A stretch of 64,000 nt of DNA from Acanthopleura granulata (Eukaryota; Mollusca; Polyplacophora; Chitonida; Chitonidae), in the NCBI GenBank assembly GCA_016165875.1, contig JABBOT010000004.1:11764765-11828764 (forward strand), in the 5' to 3' direction. Below the pieces are notes generated by a model. That model saw only the letters and a program-made list of their open reading frames with translations. It did no database searches and was not told the origin of the DNA. The first letter of the stretch is position 1; the number at the start of each line of letters is the position of its first letter. The position numbers and the translations under genes were made by a program. Positions 1 to 13,300 of the stretch are shown here, one piece after another.

Positions 1-2285
1 TAATCTCTCTCTCTATACATATATATATTCCTCTTTCGGTGTCATCCTCATCCTACATTATATTATGGACTTCCAGTGTTTTGTATAACGTCAGTTTATT
101 GTTGTCCATGGGAGTTCTCCATGGCTGGAGTTTTGTCGCACGATTCCAAACCTATGGTGTTGGGCTATATTGTTAATAAATGTACTGAAGACCACACAGA
201 TACAAATTCGCTTACTGAATGTCAGAAGAATCCTCTTGTTACAAGTTGATCAGTTGAATTACACATTTAGATTATTAACAGATGAACGTTTTGTGTACTC
301 ACATGTCTAGGAGAAAAAGTGCTCATAAAATGTTGTAATTGGACTTCCACAAGAAAAAACGAAGTATTAACATAACACGTTACAACACGGGTGACACAAA
401 AGGGCTGTGTTCGCCAGTTTGGACCTGACTTAACTGTGTAGAAATTGGTTATCTATAAACAACCACTCAAGGTCCATGAATTGCAGGGGTTTTCCCAGTT
501 TCTGGAGCCAGCTCATTTTGTTCACTGGTTACCAGTTTCGACAATCTGAAAGGACCCTCTTATACACCGGTCATTTCCGACCATCTTTTTATACATTCCA
601 TTCTAAAGAGTCTCCCAGCGATGATTCAACACTCATGAATTCTACACTTTTTGCCGATTATCCGATCTGTCGGACATGTTATTTATCCCACGCATGATAT
701 TTTCGAAAGCTAACCATTAATTCATTTTATATCTGATATGCTCAAGCCATTCGTAACATGTCTATTTTGTAACGTATTATTTTAATATAATCTGTCATTG
801 GTCTTCTTCAAAAAGTTGTCTTTTATTCTATATTTTTAGTACATATGTTGAGATTTTCTCGAGGAAATCAGGCTTTTGGAAATTTTACTTCTATTTGCCT
901 CATTCAGATTATTGTAAGTGATTGTGCAGGGTGGAAGTCATATTCCATCACTCAAAATGCGAATATCTGTGCGGAATCTTCAAGAGTGAGTAATATACTC
1001 TGTGCTAAAGCTCTTCCCTTTTTTATGGCAGTTTTTCTCAGTGTTTGGTCTGTATATGTCATTTGATATCATATCTGTAAGAAATGCAGCTTGTAACGTA
1101 TGCGGGTATATATAGTTAAAGTTGGTGATGTCATTTCAATGTCCAGTATTATACATAGTGAGTGTGAGATAAAGATAGAGGAAGTAGATCTGACCATTGT
1201 AGTGTTATTTGTTTTGGTTTTTTTTAGAAGTAGTTTTGATCCGTGTCTTATCTTTGATGTTACATATGTTACATTGAGATTTTACTCTCAAAACTGCCAA
1301 CAGTATACATATACAGTAATTATATACCTAGGTTTTTTCGTGAAGAGTCAGGCAAGTGAAATACCAGTAATCATAACGGACTTCTGTAATGGGATGTTCT
1401 GTGAATCAGCAACTTCCGTACAGGCCTTTTTTTATCAACCAGCGAAAATATTACAAGTACGACGTTAGATTTTGTGTTTTTGTGTTTAAATTGCAGGAAA
1501 ATAAAACTTTTGTTCAATAAAAATTCTTTGTATATATTTATCTTTGTGAACTTTGTGAAAAGACAACCAAAAATATAACCAAAGTTATTTCAGAAAAGAG
1601 GTCTATACAGACCTAAACGGGCATAGGGTTTTTTATGACGTTTAGAACATAAATCATCTTTTAATCTGGAATTCTTAGGAGGAAATAGGATCCGCCATTT
1701 AAGAGAAACCAGAAACACGATTTCGCGTCATCCGTACCCTACGCTCTTCAGTATTAAGGTCGAGGCACCCCTTTATGTGATAAGTATGGTCACCTTTATT
1801 ATTGCAATCAAAGGCCACGCACCGTGTTCTCCTGGCTGATACATTGGGGTATAACCCCAGACGTATTCTACTGCCACTTCCTCGATGGAAATGGCTTTGA
1901 AGTATTATCAGAATTGTCTCGTAATCACAACAAAAACAGCTGATTTAACACTTCTTCTATATGGCAAAGTGGTGAACGGGTGACGTCACAGTGGAAGTAG
2001 ATATCTTTTCGGATGGTAGAAATACCACTTTCTTGGTTAAAATTGAGAGGAAGGCGGCCTATTCTCCACCTGGGCGTTTTCTTTACTTTGAACTGGGATA
2101 TCTCCGTTACCGTACATCACAAAAATAAAAAATGACGTTTTCTTAATTATGAATAGGATTCTTCATCGATATATATACCTCTGGTCTCTTGTTGTCTTCG
2201 CTTTTAAATTCAAATCGATGATGAAATAGGAGCTGACTGAAAATATTTTGCTGCAATACCTTATTCAACAACAAACAAAAAAGCG
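1..2285. other. Intergenic, no gene recognised
   Basis: This is AT-rich sequence with a (CT)n/(TA)n microsatellite at the extreme left edge. Short open frames at 476-697, 845-1066 and 1100-1468 have no signal peptide, no family resemblance and no convincing splice sites, and I read them as chance. The part nearest 2285 would be downstream of the minus-strand gene that ends at 2377. Confidence 0.5.
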
Positions 2286-2291
2286 TTTAAT
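2286..2291 (-). terminator. Candidate poly(A) signal ATTAAA
   Basis: Read on the minus strand this is ATTAAA, about 86 nt beyond the TAG stop of the colipase-fold gene. A canonical AATAAA lies much further on, at 1795-1800, and could be an alternative site. Confidence 0.35.
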
Positions 2292-2376
2292 TTCAGATTG
2301 GTTGTTTGCTTCCTATGCAATCAACAGTTGGCAAAGAAAAAATGATAACCTGCATTCTCTTATATGATAAAGCTGC

Positions 2377-4391
2377 CTATGTTGCTGGAGTGGTTTTGCC
2401 AGCCGGCAACTGGCACTTTGGATTGTGGTGGATAACTGTTCCGCCACTCTCCTCTATGGTCTCCCCTCGACACTCCAGACCGGCTTGGCATGGACAACTG
2501 AACTCATACATGTCTTTGTTGAAGACATCGTGGAGATCGGAAATGTGGCAGGACTGGCCCATTGTCCTCATGAGCTGGCACTCCCCTTTGTGACCGCCGA
2601 AGAGATCGTTAAAGATGAACCGCTTCCCGATGAAGTCCGAATGGACGCAGCATTGTGCTTCCCCGCAATCCGATGGACCGGTGCAATTTGGCTGCTCAGT
2701 GGTGGTCTGGGCCTAAGGAAAAAGACACAACAAAGGTTGTATATATTTTAAGATGTATATTGCAAAACAACTATGAAATGTCCTTCGATGTTGGTCACAT
2801 TCGAATACGACATCGATCCCAAGGAAGATTTTTAGTCTTCTTGTTCTTTTTCTTGCAGTCTTGGTGTTGAGAAGATTGATACAATCTTTTGATGTGTGGC
2901 CAATGTATGCTTTGTAATTCCAACTCAGATGTTAAGGTCTTTTATGAATAATTATTTGGTTCGGTTGATCGCTGATTTATCATGACATATTCCTTTCCAT
3001 TAGCAGCCTGTCAAATTGAGCATACTTTCCCAACATGAAATGACTACCACTTAACATACATTGATGACAAGAAACCAAATCACTGACGTGCTTTTGCAAT
3101 ACTTAATTATGGAGAAAAACATTACTTTAAAACGTCAAATCAACATATTTGCACATACAAATGTAGATTTATATCCAGATCTTCATATGTTCTGAACAAT
3201 AAATTAGGCATTAGGCATGAACTTGGCTTCTTTCGCTATCAGTTTCCCCCCTGTCCGCCATCGTATAAGTGAAATATTCTTGAGTACGGAGTAAATAAAT
3301 AAATAAATAAATCTTTCGCATTCATACCACCCTGTATGATGTCTGGATTAACACCATGTGACCATATCTCAGAAATAATTTCAAGATAACTGTTTGCCCT
3401 GAATTCATGACAATATAATAGGGGTCCGTCATGCAAATCTGTCGGGTGGCCAACTGGTTAAAAGTGGTTGACGTTCAATCACAAGTAAACAAGAGATATG
3501 GACTCAATCCCGGCCTCGGATAGGGAATTTTTCCCGCTTCACCTGTTCGCGAGGCCTTGTCGACGATATGACAGCTCGGGCAGTCTAACGTTCGTTGAAG
3601 ACTGCTTGTCTTCCACAAATATGTTGTGCATACATGTTTCTGTACATCACATGTTCGAAAGTTTGTCAATACCTGGCCAAAGGTCGGTGGTTGCATCGGG
3701 CTGTGCTGTTTTCTCCATTCATAATAATCTAATTGAAAAATTCTTGAGAATCGCAATGAACAACAATTTGGAACTGTTGGAATGGCTAGAGTTGTCTCCC
3801 TCCATGGTTATACGTAAGCTGTTACTGTATGTGTATTATAATCAAATTGGTATGAAAAAGAAAGTACCAATTAGCACCACGTTTTGCTCCGTACTTTCCA
3901 CTTTTTTAAGACACGGTAAGGCACTTAAAACTTGTCCAGTATTAAAATTTAAGTATTTTCCCTAAGAGATGAATGTAAACGCACTCTAGCGCCATGGGAT
4001 ACAAATGACCTTGCTTTGTTACATACTCAGAGTTAGAGTAAGGCCTTTATTAATATAAAATCAGACCGTTTACTCACTCGTAGTATTGTTGTCATCCATA
4101 GACTAAACGTTATTTTGTGTTTCATTTGGTTTTGCGGATGTTTATAGTTTTCTACAATCAATTCATTATGCTCCCCCACAAAGTAGCTTATTTTAATACG
4201 ATGTGCTAAATTCATATATACACAACTATATTTTATTCTTAACTCTTGTCCTCTAACGATTAAATGATTTGCCTGACTACTTCACACCACTTAAACCACA
4301 CCCTTGAAACCATGTAATAAAGTGTAAGAATTGCACTGGGACTTACCTTGGCAAATGCCAGCACAGCGAACAAAAACAGTAAGAATCTCAT
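2377..4391 (-). CDS. Secreted 10-cysteine colipase-fold protein (prokineticin/astakine-like)
   Basis: There are two exons: 4391-4347 (15 codons) and 2712-2377 (111 codons plus TAG), giving 126 aa. Exon 1 encodes the signal peptide MRFLLFLFAVLAFAK and ends at a consensus GTAAGT. Exon 2 follows a pyrimidine-rich tract ending in TTAG. Both ends are phase 0, so the mature chain probably starts at QTTTEQPNC. Cysteines are at 25, 31, 36, 37, 60, 70, 88, 90, 96 and 115, i.e. C-x5-C-x4-CC-x22-C-x9-C-x17-C-x-C-x5-C-x18-C. As I recall it, this is the spacing of prokineticins except for longer loops between Cys4-Cys5 and Cys9-Cys10. Related folds are astakine, the dickkopf C-terminal domain and colipase. 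The N-terminal AVIT motif of vertebrate prokineticins is absent, as in invertebrate astakines. The inferred role is an extracellular signal or immune cytokine; receptor unknown. I chose ATG 4391 because the in-frame upstream ATG (4505) would bury the signal peptide. Confidence 0.85.
3236..3315 (+). mobile_element. SINE 3' tail fragment
   Basis: This contains the tail motif GTATAAGTGAAATATTCTTG followed by AGTACGG and an (AAAT)n run. The same tail recurs in degenerate form near 3730, 22340, 42840 and 43870, so this is a 5'-truncated copy of one SINE family. It lies in the intron of the colipase-fold gene. Confidence 0.65.
3440..3765 (+). mobile_element. tRNA-derived SINE, diverged full-length copy
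   Basis: The head shows a box A-like TGGCCAACTGGTTAA (from 3448) and a box B-like GGACTCAATCCC (from 3499), i.e. an internal RNA polymerase III promoter of tRNA type. The 3' end around 3730-3750 carries a degenerate version of the AAATTCTTGAGTACGG tail. It lies in the intron of the colipase-fold gene. Open frames across it are chance. Confidence 0.5.
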
Positions 4392-4462
4392 TCTGCGTTG
4401 TCTGGTCAGGAAGTGGCAAGCAAATAGCTCTACTGGGATAAATGTTCGAGGCCTGTGTCCTT

Positions 4463-4470
4463 CTTTTAAG
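4463..4470 (-). promoter_or_regulatory. Possible TATA-like element
   Basis: CTTAAAAG on the minus strand lies about 72 nt upstream of ATG 4391. That would place transcription start near 4436 and give a ~45 nt leader. This is a weak match, supported only by position. Confidence 0.25.
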
Positions 4471-4499
4471 CAGTTCGCGGAAGGCGAGAACGGCACACC

Positions 4500-7260
4500 T
4501 GGCAATGCTTATCACGCTGGTGATTGCGTGAGCTGGTAAATATGGGTAGGAGGGAAAGCCTGCAATGTTGATATTTCCCACTGATATGAACAAGCAGGCA
4601 TCTGACCAAGCAAGGTTGTTTCATCTAATTGAAACACCCACATTTGGGGCTAGATGCCAATATGTGAAATGTTTAGACATAAAGCAAACGCAATGGGAAA
4701 CTGTAATGAACATAAGTAAATAGCCTACACTATATGTAACATTGAAGATTCTCCCTCGTTTCTTCTAGGGTTTATTCTATATAAGCGAAGTTGCTTCATG
4801 TATGCGCTGGTGGTAGGCCTACATGGGATAAATAGTTTCCGGATAACTTCAGTCTTGTTCTCCATTTCTCAATTTCTTCATTCTCCTATCAGCCCAACAT
4901 GTTTGCCTATCTTATGTTTCTGTCCAGATTATATTCAAGAACAGAAATTATACCAAAGAATAATCCCTGTCGAGACCAATGACAATATTTGACCATCGGT
5001 AAGCTTGCTAGATCAATTTAATAATATGTGATACTAGCCTACCTGTCTAGATACTGGATATATATCCATTTCTTTTTACATTTACCGAAGTCATAATTTC
5101 AAACCGTTTTCAAAACTTATAGGCATAATTTTTTACATATACCGTATATTCTTTTCAACATACCGATTTCATAGTTTTTAAGACGTTTTCAACCATGTGC
5201 TTTAAACATGTATATCCAAAGAAATCCATGTGATAAATAATACGTATTTGACAATAGATGGTCATAGGCTTGCGTCGTTCACAACTAACCAGGTCCGGGT
5301 CAGACATACATACATCACATGACCATGTCACGATGATCTGATAATGATATCAGTTGTTGACAATGTACATTAGAGCCACTTTATATGTACGGAACCCCAT
5401 CTGCAGCAGTCCTGAGGGTGGCGTGAGTTGCTGTAATCAATCTACTGATCTACATGTTTTTAGATCAAAATATATTAATTACACAGCGGACAATACAGGC
5501 AGTCATTCCACTCTGTTCACAGTGCGTTTTATTTCAGCAACACATATGAGATCCGTTCCCATTACTGCTTTTCTCTTAATCCCATTTGAAACAGTAAACC
5601 AGTATAGCTGATTTATTCAACTGACGACAATTTTGTACTGTTTAGAGGAAAACCTTGTAAGTATTGAGATTCCCTTTGTGTTTATGTGTATTTTAATCAA
5701 GAGTATGCTTGTGTTAACAGGCGTGGCAGTGGTTTCTCTAACTGACAACAAGCATGGCTGTCCAAGTGTTATCAGCAATGATCATTATTGGTGTTACAAA
5801 GCAGGGTACTGTGGTAACTCAAACAAATGATGCAATGAAGGCGAAACATGATTCAGTATTGTGGTTTTCCCTTGCCTCCTTTGTCGGAATTTCCACCGTA
5901 ATCTTGTCTTATTATGTTGGACTTTTGTACAGAGGATATAATGAATTGCCATTATGAATGGCTTAACATACACGATCCACGTAAATTTGCCGGCTCATTA
6001 TGAATGCTGCTGCACATGATGGTTCCTGATGGAATTTCCTTGTCACCTCTGTACATAACGCAACTCTTTTCAGCCGGAACGGCTTATAAATATCTTTTTC
6101 AGCTAATCACTCAATAAAACCCATTGTCCTCTTACAACACATACTGAAAGCCCACAAATGCCATAACTAGTATAGATTACTTTGTCATCCAAAGAACCAA
6201 TCGGTTTACTATGATATCTTTCTTTATATGTTGTGCAGACCAGCTGGCATGGCTCAAATGCATGATTCACTATGTATATACTCTGCACATATGTACGTCA
6301 TCTAATGTCAATGCTAAGCTCCCAAGTTGGTTATAACTACTATGGTATCGTATGTATTTAATCATGATGATTATGGCAGATATAGATTCACTCGAATCGC
6401 TGAGAGGGTGGAGATATGATGCAGTGGCTGTCATGCACGCCAGTGTTTCACTTGAATGGTCAGTGATAATGAGTCAACGATTATAATGGGTAAATTTCCG
6501 ATACGTCAACGTACATATAGTGTTCAGATGATGACAAAGGCATTTTATATGGTCATTTTGTATACTACTTGTCTCTACGTTACCCTACAGTTAAACTCAA
6601 TGACTGATATTGTTTGCTATAAAATGTTTTATTGTGCGATTCTTTCCTATGTACAGAAGTTACGACAGATGTTGAATATAACTGACTGTACAGTGTATAG
6701 CTTTTGAGTAGCAACATGAGACATCTGTATAGGTCTTCCAAATACAGCTTGGAGCTACGACGGTAACATTTAACACACAGCGTACAGATATCAGCAGATC
6801 AATTATTCTGTTTCCGGTGTGCCAGTGTCTTTGTACATGTGACTTACACCCAGCTGTTATAGACGGCACAATTTAGCCGAAGACAAGATATAAGTAAACG
6901 ACATATTCATATATAACATATATGTTATAAAATTAACAAACTATAATAGGGAATATAAAAGTACACGAACAGTTAATAGAGTACATAACTGGCGGCGATG
7001 GTACAAATCTGTGAGGTGTTCTACTCTTGTTTGGAATTCCAGTCGGTACATGTTACAAGGCTATATGAATCCTGCAGATATTGGCACTGGAGTAGCGATA
7101 TGACATATAATGTAACATTTTGGTACTTACGACCCTACAAATATATCACTTGTATGTTAGGGGATATACAAATGACCGCCATAGTATGGTACTAGATTCT
7201 GGATCTGATAAATACTGGAAACATGGTGTCCATATCAATCCAATTAAGTCCTGTTTGAAA
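4500..7260. other. Intergenic, nothing firm
   Basis: This lies between the 5' end of the colipase-fold gene and the 3' end of the basic-precursor gene. Apart from the weak small ORF at 5754-5957, I see no coding signal. A short palindrome (ATAACATATATGTTAT) lies near 6915. Confidence 0.4.
5754..5957 (+). CDS. Possible small membrane protein, weak call
   Basis: A 67-codon frame starts at ATG 5754, 34 nt downstream of a plausible splice acceptor (TTAACAG ending at 5720). It would encode a short N-terminal hydrophobic stretch (VLSAMIIIG), a polar loop, and a strong ~22-residue membrane segment around WFSLASFVGISTVILSYYVG, ending in YNELPL. I recognise no family. It could be a single-pass small integral membrane protein or a chance frame. 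No partner exon or poly(A) signal is convincing. Confidence 0.2.
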   Translation: MAVQVLSAMIIIGVTKQGTVVTQTNDAMKAKHDSVLWFSLASFVGISTVILSYYVGLLYRGYNELPL

Positions 7261-7262
7261 CC

Positions 7263-7268
7263 TTTATT
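7263..7268 (-). terminator. Candidate poly(A) signal AATAAA
   Basis: Read on the minus strand this is AATAAA, about 240 nt beyond the stop of the basic-precursor gene. It is the nearest canonical signal in the right orientation. Confidence 0.4.
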
Positions 7269-7504
7269 ACTGTACAGATAGACGAGGAAACACATTGTTC
7301 CAAAACTCAGTATAGCCTTGTAACAGACTGACTTCTCTGCATGGTAAACACCTATCCAGCTAAATCGCACATGAGTTATATACAGTCACTAAAAGCAGAC
7401 TTTATGTACAAGCTGATATTGGGATTACAGCTTCACAACGATTTGGGCTACGCGACTACAAGCCCGGTATCGTATCAATCGGTCTAAGAACATATCACAT
7501 TGTG

Positions 7505-10287
7505 TCACTTGCGTTTTACACGACTCAGATCGTGTTCTTTCTTGTTCGATTTAACGTGCTTCTTTGACTTTTTATCCGAGGGCTGTGCCCCTTTCTTGTG
7601 AGCTTTGGAATCGCTCGTGCCGTTCTCAGATTTCTTATGTCGTCTAACGTGGTGCTTCTTTTCTGACTGGTGTCCGTGTTTTCCGTCCCGCTTCATGGTC
7701 CTGACTTTGTCGTCAGCCGCATTCAAATTTCTGACGTGTTCCGTCCTCTTCTTCCTCAACAGAGCTCGTGCCAGCTGGATATCTCTCTTAGTAATCGTTC
7801 CTCGCTTCATGCTCTTTTTGGCTCTCTTGTGCACCTTGTTACTCTTGCTATTCCCGCGTTTCATTCGGCTTAAGGCACGGCCAGAATCGGAGTTCCTTTT
7901 GGTTCGTTTGACCCTCAGAAGCTCCTTCAGTTCTGCTGCTGAAACGCTTCGCTTCTTTACATGCTCCAGTGCCTTTTTGATCAATACAATATGGCGCTTC
8001 TGCCGCTTGTACCTCTTCAGCTCTCGGTCATCTTCTAACCGCTTTACTCGTGAGAGAGTTTTCTCATGACTGGCTCCAGTCAACTACAAGGAAACAAAGC
8101 AAAGCATTATGTGAATCTGATAGGTTCTCTGGTGAAATATTCGACATATTATATTATGCTTGAAACCATCAGTCCCTATCAACCTGCTATTTAATTAATT
8201 AGCTGAAAGGGCTTGCAGAACCTAGAGGAAAAGGTCACAAGTTCCCATGTACCTCAAAGCTCTTGACACTGAATCTCTTGTAAACAGCAATAGTTGGGTT
8301 CTAACTACCACAATATTCATCTAATACAGACAGGATTCGAACTCTCCACTTCACTGCCACTCTGAGGTGTGACTGTCTTTATAGATTTATAGTTCAGTTC
8401 TTTCTTGTTAGATTTCAGTATCTTGATACTATACCTTCCCATCTATATTTGATAAATTCCGATACTTCTTTTGTACATAAAACATAATAGGTTTATGAAA
8501 GATTCCAGAAATGTATAGTTGTCAAAAGGTATAACTCATAGCTGTAGTCCAAGAATACTGTGCCTAAAAAATTAAAAGTATATATAACATTTTGTTTTTT
8601 ATCTTCCGTTGTATGCTTACATCCAATCTCTTCGTTCGGTGAAGTTCTCGATCAATAGGAACATTCTCAGCAACTTCTGCTTCCCTTTTAAGACGATGTT
8701 TCTGAGGACAGACAGAATTGAAACAAGGTTAAGGCTGTCGTGTCATTCAACCGAATGCATGCCTTGTATAATCTTACGTAGTTTACTTAACGTTTTGAAT
8801 AAAACCCATATTCATTAATTTAGAAAAGACATTTACATTCAACAACATGACATGCATACCTATTCAAGCTTTGTTTCACATATAATCTCACGTAATTAAC
8901 CGAAAACTATTAAATAAACATTTCAATACAAAGATCTTTGGTTCAAACTTTTTATATAACATCTTCTGCCAAAGTGTAGACATTATCCTTCAACATACAC
9001 CATTCGGAATTATGGGACTGTCGCAGTTTTGCTACACATTTTAAAGTAGTCTCAACTTTCCGACAATTTTGGTACAAAAGTACCAAACCCGAACAAAGAC
9101 ACACAAATCTTGAATGTTTAAATTGCTGCTGACATTAATCATCTACCAAGACGACATTTCCTCCGATATCTAAGATTTACTGCCAGCTTTAAGTGGCTTC
9201 TCCGGAACATCTGTCCTTCGCTATTTCAGCCAGGATTCAGTGGGGTCGTCAAATTATGATCATGCATTCACTCAAGGATACAGTGTAAACTGATATCGAC
9301 CAAAATATGTATTTTATAGTGCGGGTGTATTAACTACTTAAACCATTATTTTAATGTGTATGCATCACAGATATACCTGCATTACTGTTGTATCCATATC
9401 ACCACTTATCGATAGATGCAGAACAACAAGATTATGCTCAAAGCATACATAGAGCTTGCTAATTGACCAGCGAATGCGAAATGTTTTCCTTGCTTTGCCA
9501 ATGCTTTGAAAAACAGAAAATTAGTGAGACAAATTTTATATGCGAAACACTCGCTGTTCATTCCTTCTGTGTTAATACAAAGAGCACACGTTATCGATGT
9601 GAAATGTCGATATTCTGTTCTCACCTTTTTTTCTATTTGCAGTTTTCAAAGATCTCTGGATGTGGTTATATGAATTTGGGTTTTATGGCAGACTGCATTC
9701 ATTTATCAAGGTTCTGATGTAGCTAGGCCAGAGGGACTGTGTATATCGAGTGAATACCTGTTGACTGCATGAGTTTTGGGAGATGGATGGATTCCTTTCC
9801 CCAGACACGGTATATTGTTGCAGCTGGGTGTCTATGGAAACAGCCGCCTGGGCCTGCCGTCGCCACAGTTCTGGACCGAAGTTTTAGCTATGCCCAGAAC
9901 CACATAGGATAGCCTATCTGGTAGAACCTAATATACCGATATCACAACTGCTCTACGAGGCTTTCCTTCCTATTACGCCCTCATCGATTTCCGTGGCACG
10001 GCTAAAGCTCGACAAGGATTGTGTCCGTTGAACTGAGCGTAAACAGACCAGTGAATAACGGCGTGCATCTGCATACATATATGATATATTCGGCATGCAT
10101 TTGTATTCCTGGACCATATTGGCTCGTATTATCAATGGGGATATTATATATTGGGCAGAATTCCCATGTGATCTGCAGTGAAGCGCTATATCGCACAATA
10201 GAATACATCATATAGCACCGATATAGTATATAAGTAAGTTAATAATTCTGCCCTAGGGAAGATCTAATCATATCGCTTAACTGCGCA

Positions 10288-10322
<35 letters not shown>

Positions 10323-13300
10323 GAAGGTCAGAATGACGTTACGTAAAACATCTCCCATAATCTTGCTTACAAATACGTCAACCAATATTCTCCAAGTGGA
10401 GTGAAATTTTACGTATTGTAGAATAATGGTCCAGCTACCACCGAATGCTGGTCACCGCAAGACTATACGCTGTGCGAATTGCGGTCTGCCCGCACATCTA
10501 GAGGATGAGTAAGGAAGCAGCTGTCAACCATTTCAAAAATGGTGCATCACTCACATCCGATATTATCAGCCTGAATTGGGAAACTGGCGGCTCTATCAAC
10601 ACAGACTGACAAATACGTGTCATGAAAATTGACATATCAGAATATTTCATCTGTTCCCCTAATGTTCATATATGCAAGCCAGACAAATCATCATCCGACA
10701 AAACGTATGGGGTGAAACTTCGGTATATAGTATTGTAAATATGTTTTGACTTAAAACGGAGGTGCTTTAAACATCTGCAGTTCTTGGAATCTTGAAAACA
10801 ACCGGCCTGTAACGTGCTATTGTTCACTACAGCTAGCCTCTCATATAACAACTGGGGAAGTATTCAGTGCAGAAACTTCAATCTGATCACATTTCAATAC
10901 TCAGTATATATAGTTAGATGTACAATATAGCTCATGACGTCAGCATCGTTAATTCTGTACTGAAGAAACAGCATGCAACACTTCAACAATTTGTAGAAAA
11001 TTAATTATTTTGTTCATGCATTCATTTTGTGACGATACACATTTGGGTATGTGCCTGATCATTTCATTAAATATACATATGCTTGAAAGACACGTACAAA
11101 ATCCATTTCTTGTTCAGAAAAGAACTTTAAGCTATACCTTTAACAATAGCCATACCTTTAAATTAAATAATGTTATACGACTCAGACCAGTCATGCTGAA
11201 AGAAAATATGTCTGCACTGAACTGAAAATACATGTTTTCAGATTTCACAAGAGCACTTTTCTCAGGTCATACCATGATAAAGAATACAATGCGACTTTAC
11301 ATGAAGTTCAGATCAAATCAACAGTAAAATTATTCATGGGCTGTGACAAAGCTACATTCAAACAAATATGATTTAATCAACTACTTGGGATGCTGCATAG
11401 GGATTGAATTGGAGACACATCCTAACTTCGCGATGCATGTCTTTATTTCTAACACCTTCATAGCACTGGTTTTAAGAATGATATACTATAACGACACCCT
11501 TATAATGATATGACATGTACACGCCATAGTGTGCTGTTTCGGTTATTGTGATCCATGGATAGATCCCGGTTTTGTGTCCCTTAAAGAGTTCAAATACACG
11601 GGCGACCAAAACAAATCAAATTATTAGCACATGTACAATATAAGTACTTAATTCATTTCAGGCATTGACAAGGATGCGGTAAGATCATTTGGTTATAATA
11701 TCAGAAGTCATGGTTTACTGCAAGAGAGGGTATGAATCAACGGTTTTCGGTGTCATAAACTCCTAGAGGATTACTTTGTTTCCATAAATCCATAAGCTCA
11801 GTTTTCAAGATCGTGACTGATTTCCTTGTCCATCGCACAGATTTGAAGCTCTATTGAGTCCGTATTTCAGTGAGGGAGAAGTTACAATGACACCGGGGAA
11901 CACGCAAATGACTTGGGCTTGGCGTAAACCCAATACTAAAGATACCATCGCTGGCTTAAATAATTCAAAATCTCCGTTTAAATAACACTAAATTTAGTAA
12001 GATAAAATATATCCTCGTTCCTTGGATTGTTCGAGTGCCATTGCATGTTTGACAACGCCTTTAGCTTTATAGGCTGTGAGACAAATGTATACGCGGTATT
12101 GTTCGGGAAATAGTTCTCATAACACCACAGAATGCTAAGGCTCACTCATGATATATATGTATGGCCACGAAAAAGCACAAATGACGATGCTTTGTGAAAT
12201 TTGCACCTGTCGGAACACAAACAAGCAGTTCAGTCCCATCACTTCATAGTCGGTTATCACATGCGGATTGGTCTCTTTTTTTTCTTTCTTTCTTCTTGAA
12301 CTGCCATGCAGGTCGATCAAACTACGTTTGGCTTCCTAGACAGCTTTGTACGGCATCGTGGGATTAATTATTGATGACTGCTTTGAACCATATGGGGTGT
12401 CTTCCGGAAAAGGCTCCTGGTACAGAGGTTCAGTGGGCTGTTGTTCAGTAGCGTGAGAAGGCCAGCGGGCTTTGCCATGGGGGAATAAATCAATGCGTCG
12501 TCAACAAGTTTCGTAATGTAGCACAGGGCAACATAACACTCTGGTCGCGTGCATCTGCGTTCCCCTTATAACGTTAGGGCTGCTGCATACACGACGGAAC
12601 ATAGGACTGGATAGGCAACAAACAATTATTAAAAAATTAACACTTCGCTAGACCAAACGTATAAGGTGGTTATCACCATGTGTATACAAGGACATGAACT
12701 GTTGCATGATCGTAAGGCTAATTCAGACAAAATGGCGTTATATACTACCGGGGAGCAGGCGTGGCTGACATATTTAAAAGGACAATACCATCATAGCATG
12801 TAGTAAATAATGGAAAATATGCTTGTTGTCGCATGTAGATTTCACAGCGACATAACTATGATGCCAAGTTAAAGATTAATTATAGCTGTAAAAATTAGCA
12901 GAATAATAAGGAAAATTAACCATATACATGTATATGTATAACAAATTAACTATGTTTTCTGTGCATTTGAGGAAATATGCTGCTGTTCTTTGTAACTCTA
13001 CACACATTTAGTAATCGAAAATATATGATTTGTTGCTGTTTGACATCATCATATCATCCCTATTAGACAAAAAACGAGCCCCCAGGCATGTAACATTGCT
13101 AACATAAGACTAAGATATAACATCAGCTAAGATATCGTCGAAAATGCCCCAGACAAATGTAAATTTAAGAGTAGTATGCAGATAGGCCTATGGTAACCAA
13201 ATGCTATCAAAATAGTCTGAAACAAATATCTTTCCGGTACACTGAAAAAAAAACATGAACTGGCCCTTATACTAGATCTTTTATAAATAAATCACACCTA

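Noticed and set aside
2306..2751. Two overlapping plus-strand frames, one of 108 codons
   Set aside because: Antisense shadows of the 10-cysteine exon, which has splice sites, signal peptide and cysteine spacing on the minus strand.
4260..4593. Longer minus-strand frames with upstream ATGs
   Set aside because: They run through the GTAAGT donor into the intron, and the upstream starts would place ~38 polar residues before the signal peptide.
7605..8069. 154-codon plus-strand frame
   Set aside because: It is the exact antisense of the Lys/Arg-rich exon 8083-7505; runs of Leu, Phe and Ser are what antisense of Lys/Arg codons gives.
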